NCBI RefSeq assembly: GCF_007830635.1
Contig: NZ_VLLA01000001.1
Span: 777,868-841,867, forward strand
Direction: 5' to 3'
Length of the DNA stretch: 64,000 nucleotides
Source of the DNA: Bradyrhizobium huanghuaihaiense
GTDB lineage: Bacteria > Pseudomonadota > Alphaproteobacteria > Rhizobiales > Xanthobacteraceae
Positions 1 through 7,187 of this stretch are shown here, piece after piece; position 1 is the first letter of the stretch; each line of letters begins with the position of its first letter. The notes beneath the pieces are model-generated. The model ran no database searches. It saw nothing but the letters and a program-made list of their open reading frames with translations, and was not told where the DNA came from. A program made the translations under genes and the position numbers.

Positions 1-587
1 GGTGTCTTTCGCCGGCCGTCGGCTTGCCCGCGTGGCATGGCCCGACCACAGGTGGGAATGCGCGTCACTGCGACCCGAGAACGGTCGTTCGATGAATCGA
101 CCTCCAAGGACCTCGATGCGCGGCAAGTGATCTCGCCAGGCGCAGGTGGAATCGCCCGCGCTCTTCGAGCGGTCGGTGGGCGCAGGCTGGCTGTACCGAC
201 TCGCACGCGCGATGCGACCGGTTTGTAACTGGAGGGAGGCGAGTCCCTACGGGCTGACGCTGTCCCGGTCAAGCTGTCCTGGTCGGTCACTGTCTACGAT
301 GCCGGGACGCGCTCCGAGATCGCCACCGTCATGCCGCGATTAGACGAGCGGCCGCCTTCGACGGAAACTGGAGACCCACCAACTTCGCAGAAGTGAAATG
401 AGTAAGGCCGAAGGAAGCAAATGAGGGGTTTGTTCTGGATTTAATCGCTCGACGACAGTGGCTTCGGGCGGGGCTGCCACCAAACATCGATCAAATTCAG
501 TAATTGACCCCGGTTGGAGTGTCTTGGACGCCGCCGATCCACTGGCCGTAGACCGTCCCGGCGGGAAAGCCGTCCCCGTCCTGGATA
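1..587. other. Left edge, no supportable gene
   Basis: I find no reading frame here with a recognisable domain, a convincing ribosome binding site or protein-like composition. Short frames exist on both strands but are rich in Arg, Ser and Pro, as expected of shadow frames in GC-rich DNA. The stretch lies downstream of the minus-strand recombinase and may hold its decayed 3' end, because another frame stays open past that gene's stop. Confidence 0.5.
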
Positions 588-1532
588 TCAGGCAGCGGTC
601 CGTTCGCCGGCATGACACTTCTGAACAGCGTCGAATACTTCGGCCGCCACGATCGGCTCGTGTCGCCCTTTGGCGATTTTCCATTCCGCGCGGGGCTTAA
701 GGACCCGCATACATGCTCCGGTAGTTGCGTCTTCGAACGTTTCGTACATGCCGCAGATGACAAGGCCCGTGTAGGTCATGTCGTGCAGCACGCCGCAAAT
801 GCCGTCCTCCGACAGCATCGTCACGTTCCATTTTCCTCCGCGAGGCGATGGGACGCAAATCTCGTTCAGCTCTTTCACGATCGCCGACAGGGACGGTCCG
901 GCGAGGTAGGAGTGGTAGATCCTGCTGACGATGCGCGCCTCTTCAAGACAGATTTTCAGAATACCGTTTTGCCCGGCGGCCCGATCCACGTCGTATCCGT
1001 ATGGCGGACGGCCGATATGGCGACCGTCCTTGTTCATGGCTTCGTGCCTGCGCACGGTTCGGCTACGCCGGTCGTCAAGCCCCAAACCGGCGACCATCTG
1101 CAGCGCGACGGCCATCATATTCGTAATCCGGCCGATAGTGGTCGTCCAAACCTCGACGCCGTAACGCTCGGCCAAGCCGATCAACTCGGCGAGGTCGGAG
1201 TGCCTCCGGCTCAAACGACTCGGCTCCGTCGCCAGCACGACGTCGACCTGACCGTCGCGCATGGCTTGTTCGATCTGCCGGAGCGCCGGCCGCTTGCGCA
1301 GCGTCCTGCCGCCCTGGGAGTCGATGACCTTGCCCGCCGCGACCCAGCCCTTTTGGTTCGAGCTGTACTCGGCCATAATGATCATCTGATCCTCGATCGA
1401 GATATCGTACGGTTTGTTCGAGGTGCTGGCATAGAAAATGACACGTACGGCCCTCGCGTACTGCGGGCTCCGTTCGGTCAACAGTTCACCCTTGCCATTA
1501 TTTGCCGAATTCGCCGTTTCAGGTTTGGTCAT
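588..1532 (-). CDS. Short serine recombinase (resolvase/invertase type), possibly inactive
   Basis: Serine recombinases cut and rejoin DNA through a Ser-DNA intermediate. The protein (about 314 aa) has the N-terminal catalytic domain: SIEDQ after strand 1, then EPSRLSRRHSDL, which matches the family's (D)RLSR motif. A following Recombinase domain contains GRPPYGYDV and ends near HEPIVAAEVFDAVQK. The usual Y-x-R-x-S active-site motif reads FYASTSN, so the Ser is kept but the Arg two residues before it is Ser. It is much shorter than large serine recombinases (450-700 aa) and has no zinc ribbon or coiled coil. I chose the ATG at 1532 because AAGGA lies 8 nt upstream. It may be a degenerate or accessory recombinase of the island. 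Confidence 0.75.
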   Translation of the reverse strand: MTKPETANSANNGKGELLTERSPQYARAVRVIFYASTSNKPYDISIEDQMIIMAEYSSNQKGWVAAGKVIDSQGGRTLRKRPALRQIEQAMRDGQVDVVLATEPSRLSRRHSDLAELIGLAERYGVEVWTTTIGRITNMMAVALQMVAGLGLDDRRSRTVRRHEAMNKDGRHIGRPPYGYDVDRAAGQNGILKICLEEARIVSRIYHSYLAGPSLSAIVKELNEICVPSPRGGKWNVTMLSEDGICGVLHDMTYTGLVICGMYETFEDATTGACMRVLKPRAEWKIAKGRHEPIVAAEVFDAVQKCHAGERTAA

Positions 1533-1699
1533 CACTGCAATCCTTCTCAGAACTTTCGCTTGTTCGACGGCGCTTCCAGTATCGAGCTTTCGGGTGCCTA
1601 ACCTTCCGGCCAAACTTTAATTCTCGCCTACCGTCCCTACGAGTTCGCCGGACTGCTTAAGTTTCGGTTGCCCGGACGTGGTTAGCCTTCCGTGAAGGG

Positions 1700-1957
1700 C
1701 TATGATTTGATCGATTCCGCACGAGATATCGCCGTCGGTCCGGGCAACGCTCGATCCGAACGAAGCTTTTGAGTCCGCCGCCGGACCTCTCCGTCGACCG
1801 CCGCAAGCGCCATGACAGCCAAGACGCTCCGCAGCAGTTGCTCTCGCTCGGGCGAAAGGGGGTGCGGTGTTTCGATCTTCTTCCGCTCGAGTCGGTGTGC
1901 ATCGGTGCCTTCTCGGTTTTCCGCTACCTTTCGGTCCCCGGCTTCATAATTATCCAT
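1700..1957 (-). CDS. Hypothetical 85-aa charged protein
   Basis: I do not recognise the family. The start MDNYEAGDRK follows AGGAGAG at good spacing, which favours the ATG at 1957 over an upstream in-frame start. The N-terminal half is strongly charged (RLERKKIE), the middle has a short hydrophobic helix (SVLAVMALAAVDGEVRRR), and the tail is basic. It lies 68 nt downstream of the exonuclease gene on the same strand, so it is probably the second gene of that unit and under the same composite promoter. Confidence 0.5.
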   Translation of the reverse strand: MDNYEAGDRKVAENREGTDAHRLERKKIETPHPLSPEREQLLRSVLAVMALAAVDGEVRRRTQKLRSDRALPGPTAISRAESIKS

Positions 1958-2025
1958 TGTGCTCTCCTGCGTTGCTGTTCGTGGTCGACGCCATAGGCAG
2001 TTCTGCGGCGATCCCTTGCGCGTCC

Positions 2026-2955
2026 TCATCTGTCGGAATAGCGGTCGAAGGCGGTGACGCGGCGATGGGGAATAGCGGTGTCGTTTCGCCGATAGACCTC
2101 CCGGCGTAGAAATTCGACTTCACCATCCAAAGCGTCCTCGGCGACCTCCGCGCACCAGGCGCTCGGACCATCCTTCCCGCTCGCATCCCACCGATATCCG
2201 CGCGATTTCAGAAGCAAACGGGAGCCATACGGCGCTCCTTCGGCTCGCACGCGCAGTCTGGGCGTTCGAGCCGATTCCAGGAGCGCGGCGAAGACCGGAC
2301 GTCCGCTTCGCGGGAGGTCACGGGTGAGAATTTCGACTCCTGCGTAGCAGTCCTCCTCGGCCCGGTGCGCGTCGAAGAAGAAGCCGTATGCCGCCGCGAT
2401 ATGGCACAAACGACCGCCCTCGAAACCCTCTCCGGCCCAGTCCACCTCCTTCAGCGAACATGCCCACGCCTTGGAAGCGAATTCCGGCCACAAGGGCTCG
2501 CAGAACGGACGATCGAATGCGGCATTGTGGGCTACGACCAGCGACACGTCGCGCAGCATGTCGCGAACGATCTCGTCGTCCACCACGGCGCCGGAGATCA
2601 TCTCGTTTGTGATCCCGGTCAACGTCACGATGCCAGGCGGAATGGGGCGACCCGGATCACGCCTGGCGACGAACGGCTTGTCGATGCCGACGATTCTGCC
2701 GTCAGGCTCGTAATCGAACGGCAGCATGGCGAGCTCGATCACCGTGTCCGTCTGCCGGTCAAGACCGGTGGTCTCGACATCGAGAAAGACGGCTCGCTTG
2801 GTCGACGACGCTCCGCGTGAAGACTTGAAAACGCGCGGCTTGAGGCGGCGGAGCAGCCGGTAATTTCGGCAGCTCTCCAGTGAAAGCGCGATCCGCTCGT
2901 ACTCCTGCTCTCGCGCGATCGGTGAGCGCGTGTGGATGAGGTCCGTTTCAGTCAT
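2026..2955 (-). CDS. DEDDh 3'-5' exonuclease (DnaQ-like)
   Basis: This is a predicted 3'-5' exonuclease of the DnaQ/RNase T fold, acting on DNA or RNA ends with two metal ions. In the 309-aa product the ExoI motif is FLDVETTGLD (Asp and Glu near residues 59-61). ExoII lies in VVAHNAAFDRPF, and ExoIII is HRAEEDC, giving the DEDDh set. About 90 C-terminal residues after the fold (a GSRLLLKSRGYRWD stretch) resemble no domain I can name. The ATG at 2955 is chosen because GGAG lies upstream and the exonuclease homology starts after it; a longer frame would translate the promoter palindrome. It is the first gene after composite promoter A, with the 85-aa gene downstream. Its target is unknown; defence, repair or plasmid-like maintenance are all possible. 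Confidence 0.88.
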   Translation of the reverse strand: MTETDLIHTRSPIAREQEYERIALSLESCRNYRLLRRLKPRVFKSSRGASSTKRAVFLDVETTGLDRQTDTVIELAMLPFDYEPDGRIVGIDKPFVARRDPGRPIPPGIVTLTGITNEMISGAVVDDEIVRDMLRDVSLVVAHNAAFDRPFCEPLWPEFASKAWACSLKEVDWAGEGFEGGRLCHIAAAYGFFFDAHRAEEDCYAGVEILTRDLPRSGRPVFAALLESARTPRLRVRAEGAPYGSRLLLKSRGYRWDASGKDGPSAWCAEVAEDALDGEVEFLRREVYRRNDTAIPHRRVTAFDRYSDR

Positions 2956-2995
2956 CGATCTGGCTCCAGTCCTCGGCAGCCATGAGACGCCGTAG

Positions 2996-3048
2996 ATGTG
3001 ATAAATCACATAACACACGCAAATCGATATTGGTAGCTTAAAGCTACC
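2996..3048 (-). promoter_or_regulatory. Composite promoter/operator A (exonuclease unit)
   Basis: Read on the minus strand, the perfect palindrome GGTAGCTTTAAGCTACC (3048-3032) is followed after AGCTACC by exactly 19 nt and then TATGTGAT. The ATGTGAT of that string opens the 16-bp palindrome ATGTGAT-TT-ATCACAT (3011-2996). The exonuclease ATG lies 40 nt further on. The same arrangement with the same 19-nt spacing occurs at 6061-6113 and 11033-11085. The TGTGAT half-site spacing fits neither CRP (N6) nor FNR/FixK spacing exactly, so the regulator is unknown; the XRE proteins of the island are candidates. Confidence 0.7.
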
Positions 3049-3175
3049 GATCCTCGAAAGACAGTTAACGGCGGGTGACGCGCTTCGAGATCGCGACGTA
3101 TTCACCGGCGGCGGATGACACCGGAGGAAGTATTGAAGATTCTCGACGAAGCTCTCTAAATGTGCTGCCGCAAAT

Positions 3176-5326
3176 TTACGGTCCCTTCGAGCGCGTCGGC
3201 GACGGCGGGAATTGTTCGACGATGGTGTCGATATCGTCCGCCGATAGAAAGCGACGAAGGAACAGGGCGTCCGCCACGTCGGCCACCTGCCTACGGTGGT
3301 TCTCCACGACTTCTACGGCGCGTGCCTGCAACCGTTTGAGTATCTCGTTGATCTTTCGGCGCGCGACGTGATTGCGGTCGAGCTCACGATGAGCCTCGTC
3401 GGCGTCGGCGAGATAGATCAGTTCATCGTCTCCCAATCCGTACGATCGGTTCATCGCAGCGAGCAAGCGCGTCGCGACCGATAGATCGGAACGCTCGCTC
3501 CCCCCGGCACCAGCGGACGGGGAACCCAGCAAAACGATCTCGGCCGCACGACCCGCAAGAAGTCCGACGACGTGCCGTTCGATCCAAGGCCTCGTCACCG
3601 CCACGGGGGCCTGCTGGTCGATGCGCGTGACACCGCCGGTACCGCCCCGTCCGACAATCCGGACGGATTCCACTCGGAATCCGCTGCAATAGGCAGCCAG
3701 GACGTGGCCGGCCTCGTGCACCGCGATCCTGTAGATCATTTCGACAGGCAGTTCCGACTCCGGAAGCGCCGCGCTCCTCACGTCCTCGATCGAAAGGTGG
3801 CGCCCGGCCCGCCGCGCTTTCCGACGAGCGCTGCGCACGGTCTGCATGATCTCCGCGGGCGTCGACCCTTCGAGCGGTCCGATCACGGTGCGCAACTCAT
3901 CGTCGGATATGGCTCCCTGGACGTGAAAGCGGAGGATGTTGAGGATTCCAGCGGCATCCGGCGCGGTGATCTCGATCGCGCGCTCAAGCCGTCCGGGCCG
4001 GAGAATGGCCGGGTCGATGGCGTCGATCCGGTTGGTCGCGCCGATCACCACGATGCCCTCTCTCCTGCCACTGGTCGCATCGTCCAACTGCAGCATGAAG
4101 TCTTCGATCACGGGCATCCACCAATCCCGATTCCTGGAGTCGAGGGATTCGCGGGAAGGCAGTCCGTCGATTTCGTCGAGGAAGAGGATCGCAGGCGCGG
4201 ACGCCATGGCGCGCGCGAACAGTTCGCGCATGCTCTTGATCACTCCGTCCAGATGTCCGGAGCTGGCCGCGAAAAGCTCGCCCACGCTGCCGACCACCAG
4301 CGAGGCCTTGCAGGCATGAGCGATACTCCTCGCGAGAACGCTCTTTCCCATTCCGGGACCGGAAAAGAAGACGGCTCCGCGGTCCACCGCACTCCAGGGA
4401 ATGATGCCGGCACGATAGTCCCGCATGTCGCGTGCCAAGGCCAGTCCCCAAGCGCGCGCGGCGCCGTACTCAACCGCGGTGGCAAGATCTGGAACGTCTT
4501 CAGCCTTTCCGGCGCCGCCCATCGCGGTAGCGGTCGCCACGATCCGAGAAGCGACTTCACGCGCGTCAACTCCCGGACGCATGGCGGCCACAATGTCGTT
4601 GAGCCCGAGGCGAGCCAAATGGACCTCGTCGATCCGTGGAGGCGCCTCGCCGTAAAAGTCGCTGAGCGCACCACCGAGCACCGACTCGTCGAGCTTGAGC
4701 TTGACACGCTGGTCTGCGCCCGCGACGAGCGTCGACGGGAGTACCTGCTCGGGGTCCACGGCGATGCCGATGACGGATCGCCCCTTGGCCAAGGCGGAAG
4801 CCACCTCGGCGTTGCCGATTGACGGTTTATGGCGAAGGCGCTCGGAACCGTCTCGCGCGAAGCAGAGCCACTTTTTTCCGAAGGGACGTTGCTCGAAGAA
4901 TTCCTTGACCGGGACGATCCAATCGACCGCCGGGACCGACACCACTACGGCTTGGGTCGACTTCCCCCAGAGCGCCTCGTCGACGACCGGCGTTACGGCC
5001 GCGGTGATCGCTGCGGCCACGAGCGCTTTGCGCGGGTCCCGAGGCGCACCGCCGTCGTCCGCCGTAACCCCGGGGCCGTCGTCGGCAGCCTCGGAAGATA
5101 GATCGAAGTCAGGGTCGCCATCGTCCTCGGCCATCCGTGCTCGGTCGCGCGCGGCAAGCAGGCGGGCGAAGCCGGAAGAAATGCGAAATGGGCCTTCGCC
5201 CTTTGACGGACTGTCGGTCGGCGTCGCAGCAGGCGCGGCTACGGGCGACGAACTTTCGATCGAAGGTGACGGTTCGCCTGTCGGTGTCTCGATCATCGCA
5301 GCGGGCTGAGTGGGTTCGTTTTTCAT
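3176..5326 (-). CDS. Soluble AAA+ ATPase with M41 (FtsH-like) zinc protease domain
   Basis: This is a predicted ATP-driven zinc protease. Residues 1-110 are low-complexity (Pro/Ser, then acidic) with no membrane segment, unlike FtsH. An uncharacterised region (about 120-310) leads to the AAA+ module: Walker A SGPGMGKS at 322-329, Walker B LFLDEID at 381-387, sensor GATNR and the RPGRLERAIE arm. The M41 peptidase follows, with HEAGH at 537-541 and the third-ligand region SERSDLSVATRL. The start at 5326 has no clear ribosome site, so translation may depend on upstream transcription. It lies downstream of the 147-aa and 47-aa genes behind composite promoter B. With no transmembrane helices it should act in the cytosol. 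The substrate cannot be read from sequence; a repressor or a partner protein of the island is possible. Confidence 0.85.
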   Translation of the reverse strand: MKNEPTQPAAMIETPTGEPSPSIESSSPVAAPAATPTDSPSKGEGPFRISSGFARLLAARDRARMAEDDGDPDFDLSSEAADDGPGVTADDGGAPRDPRKALVAAAITAAVTPVVDEALWGKSTQAVVVSVPAVDWIVPVKEFFEQRPFGKKWLCFARDGSERLRHKPSIGNAEVASALAKGRSVIGIAVDPEQVLPSTLVAGADQRVKLKLDESVLGGALSDFYGEAPPRIDEVHLARLGLNDIVAAMRPGVDAREVASRIVATATAMGGAGKAEDVPDLATAVEYGAARAWGLALARDMRDYRAGIIPWSAVDRGAVFFSGPGMGKSVLARSIAHACKASLVVGSVGELFAASSGHLDGVIKSMRELFARAMASAPAILFLDEIDGLPSRESLDSRNRDWWMPVIEDFMLQLDDATSGRREGIVVIGATNRIDAIDPAILRPGRLERAIEITAPDAAGILNILRFHVQGAISDDELRTVIGPLEGSTPAEIMQTVRSARRKARRAGRHLSIEDVRSAALPESELPVEMIYRIAVHEAGHVLAAYCSGFRVESVRIVGRGGTGGVTRIDQQAPVAVTRPWIERHVVGLLAGRAAEIVLLGSPSAGAGGSERSDLSVATRLLAAMNRSYGLGDDELIYLADADEAHRELDRNHVARRKINEILKRLQARAVEVVENHRRQVADVADALFLRRFLSADDIDTIVEQFPPSPTRSKGP

Positions 5327-5456
5327 AGAATGTTTAGGGGTGAGGATGAATCGATTCCGGAACGTCTAGAGAGCGACGGATCAGCAAACAGGATGCTCAC
5401 CGAGCAAGGCCGGATCGAACCACCGTTTCTCCCGCCTACTTGGCCAACTTGCTGAC

Positions 5457-5600
5457 CTACGGCTCATGATATTGACGCCGCAGGAGCGTCTCGACCATCG
5501 AAGCAAGCCACCGGCGCTTGCCGCGGCCCATGACGAGTGCGTCGGTGCCGGCAGCCGGCGGCAGAGACCTCTTGGTACCTGGATGACCGAGGTTGCTCAT
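5457..5600 (-). CDS. Small basic protein (47 aa), translationally coupled
   Basis: The product (MSNLGHPGTK start, RRQYHEP end) is unrecognised and strongly basic. The case for a real gene is the TGATG junction: the stop of the upstream 147-aa gene overlaps its ATG, a common coupling arrangement. It sits between that gene and the AAA/M41 protease on the same strand. A nucleic-acid-binding or accessory role is only a guess from its charge. Confidence 0.45.
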   Translation of the reverse strand: MSNLGHPGTKRSLPPAAGTDALVMGRGKRRWLASMVETLLRRQYHEP

Positions 5601-6043
5601 CAGGTCTCTTCCGAAAACTTCTTCGCCACGAGCGGACGGAAAGATTTCACCAGCCAAGATGTCGCCACACGCGCCTCGCGGGCGCCGGCGCCCGGCAGAC
5701 GCCGGATCACGGTGGAGAGCACGAGGCAGGCCGTAGCGTCGCCTTCGCAGGCGCACAGGACCAGAGCGGTCATCACTAGATCGAACTTGTGGCGAAACGA
5801 GTCGTCGCGGCTCAGCGCAAGCGCCATCCCGATCGCCGCGGCGGCGTCGCCAGCGACGGCGGCGTGCCAGCGAGGCTCGCCGACCATCTCGATCTTTTCT
5901 ACAGCAAAGCGCATCGCGCCCAGCGCCGCGGCGTGGAAGTTGGGTGCCGCGATGGAGCGCCACCACCTGATCGGCGACGAGGCCGTTGCGATCGAGTTGC
6001 TTTTTGCTTGCGGCTTGGGGCCTTGCTTCACGGTGGTCTTCAT
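5600..6043 (-). CDS. Island small protein, paralogue 1 (147 aa, unknown function)
   Basis: I do not recognise a named family, but this protein is clearly related to the one at 11153-11578. Shared features in order are W..AV.GDAAAAI, K.DL.MT.L.L, an Ala-rich stretch with LVLS, R..P, and R...TSW. The core (residues about 55-135) reads as alternating Ala-rich amphipathic helices; the N-terminus is Lys/Gln-rich and not conserved between the two. There is no signal peptide or clear membrane helix. The ATG at 6043 has GGAG and GAGG upstream. It is the first gene after composite promoter B and overlaps the 47-aa gene, with the AAA/M41 protease next. Being a substrate or adaptor of that protease is an inference from position only. 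Confidence 0.65.
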   Translation of the reverse strand: MKTTVKQGPKPQAKSNSIATASSPIRWWRSIAAPNFHAAALGAMRFAVEKIEMVGEPRWHAAVAGDAAAAIGMALALSRDDSFRHKFDLVMTALVLCACEGDATACLVLSTVIRRLPGAGAREARVATSWLVKSFRPLVAKKFSEET

Positions 6044-6060
6044 CCTCGTTCTCCATTTCG

Positions 6061-6113
6061 ATGTGATAAATCACATAGCATGAGGTGTCGAATATCGGTA
6101 GCATAAAATAACC
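6061..6113 (-). promoter_or_regulatory. Composite promoter/operator B (147-aa/protease unit)
   Basis: On the minus strand GGTTATTTTATGCTACC (6113-6097) keeps the right arm of the GGTAGCT..AGCTACC palindrome while the left arm is degraded. After GCTACC come exactly 19 nt, then TATGTGAT and the perfect palindrome ATGTGAT-TT-ATCACAT (6076-6061). The start codon of the 147-aa gene is only 17 nt beyond, so the leader must be short and the palindrome must overlap the core promoter or the transcription start. Confidence 0.7.
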
Positions 6114-6127
6114 GAAATAGCTGGGAC

Positions 6128-6509
6128 GGTTAACGCGCTATTAAATAGGAGGTGCGGTGACGGTCGAGGTCATGCCCGTCGGCGCGACCATGGACATAAA
6201 GCGCGCTCTACGAAACTCGGCCGACGCCACCCCGTCCAAACGGCCGATAACGTGGGCCTTGCCGCGGACGAAAGGGCCGTCTCGCCGGGAGAACCGCCCT
6301 GATCTCCACGTTGCCGGCGGGACGGCCGAAGAAGTTCTCGACCGCGTCGTCGATCTACTTTTCGCAAGAGGAGTTGTTCGCGGGCCTGTTGAGCAGCGTC
6401 GAGGTCAAGGTGATCGAGATCGGAGTTGCAGATGATCTGACCTTGCCGATCGTCTCGATTTCCTCATGATCAGATCAAAGATCCTATCTGTCCAATGAGA
6501 CGGTCAGGA
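6128..6509 (+). other. Gene-poor stretch with an orphan 3' reading-frame tail
   Basis: A plus-strand frame ending at the TGA at 6467-6469 has convincing composition in its last 50 or so codons (KKFSTASSIYFSQEELF, then VKVIEIGVADDLTLPIVSIS) but no start or upstream homologous part that I can find. It looks like the severed 3' end of a gene, directly before the ligD relic. I cannot name the family. The rest of the stretch holds nothing I can support. Confidence 0.3.
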
Positions 6510-6901
6510 TCTTCACCCGCCGCCTCCACGATTGGACTTATCGCTCGCTTCTCCGCGATCGTCGATGGCGAGGTCGTGGTGCCCACGGCCGACGGTTCGA
6601 CCGACTTCTTGTTCTGCCGAACGAGCTCAAGGGCAACTCGACCAACACCGTCCTGGTCGCCTTCGACCTGCTGTACCTGAACGGGCGAGACCTGCGAAAG
6701 GAGCCGCTGTTCCAGCGCAAAAGCGAAGAGGCGCGAGAGTTCGCACACGCGTGCAAGATCGGCTGGGAGGGCGTTCTGTCCGAGGTCCGGGACAGCGTCT
6801 AGCCGGCCGCGACAACAACTGGGTGAAGGAGACCTGCGTGCAGCGGGAGACCTTGACCTCGCCGGCTTCGCCCTGAACGAAGGTAAATGGGACAGCTCTA
6901 T
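6510..6901 (+). pseudogene. Decayed ATP-dependent DNA ligase (ligD-type) relic
   Basis: Pieces of a LigD-type ligase appear in order in shifting plus-strand frames. They are IFTRRLHDWT (after the active-site region), AIVDGEVVVPTADG, VLVAFDLLYLNGRDLRKEPL, then EFAHACKIGWEGVLSEVRDSV ending at a TAG. Past that stop come GRDNNWVKETCVQRETL and AGFALNEGKWD in two further frames. The region between QRKSEEA and REFAHAC lacks about 50 codons present in intact ligases. The nucleotidyl-lysine motif (KYDG) lies upstream of what remains and is absent. No functional protein can be made. Confidence 0.8.
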
Positions 6902-6963
6902 CTCGGCCGACAATATTGTCGCCATCGTTGCGGCACGCGCGGAAGGGACTGTCTTCCCCTGCT

Positions 6964-7149
6964 TCATTCAGGCGAGGCCGCCGGGCCAGGGCGCTGGGAT
7001 GTGGCGGCATTAATACAAGCACTGGAAGTCAAATGAATCGCCTCCATCTTGGCCTCTTCGATCACCGCTTCCGTAATGATGACCGTCAGCGGATGCGCGC
7101 GGGGCCCGCTTCTGCTCTTGAGCTTCGCCGGCTCCATCTTCTTCGCCAT
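6964..7149 (-). CDS. Hypothetical 61-aa protein
   Basis: The family is not recognised. The ATG at 7149 is preceded by GGAGACGAA at good spacing. The start is basic (MAKKMEPAKLKSRSG), then comes a segment PLTVIITEAVIEEAKMEAIHL that could pair a strand with a helix, and a low-complexity tail. It ends inside the flank of the ligD relic and lies downstream of the XRE regulator on the same strand. Its function is unknown. Confidence 0.4.
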   Translation of the reverse strand: MAKKMEPAKLKSRSGPRAHPLTVIITEAVIEEAKMEAIHLTSSACINAATSQRPGPAASPE

Positions 7150-7187
7150 TTCGTCTCCAATCCGCTGCGTTTGATCGACGTGACCGC

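Noticed and set aside
2996..3011. FNR/FixK or CRP binding site
   Set aside because: TGTGAT-WW-ATCACA has 4 nt between TGTGA and TCACA; CRP needs 6, and the FNR/FixK consensus TTGAT-N4-ATCAA differs in both outer bases and spacing. The fixed link to GGTAGCT..AGCTACC suggests a different regulator.
5457..6104. Long minus-strand frame across the 147-aa gene
   Set aside because: Most of it is an Arg-rich shadow of the 147-aa gene; only the last 47 codons after the TGATG junction are kept as a gene.
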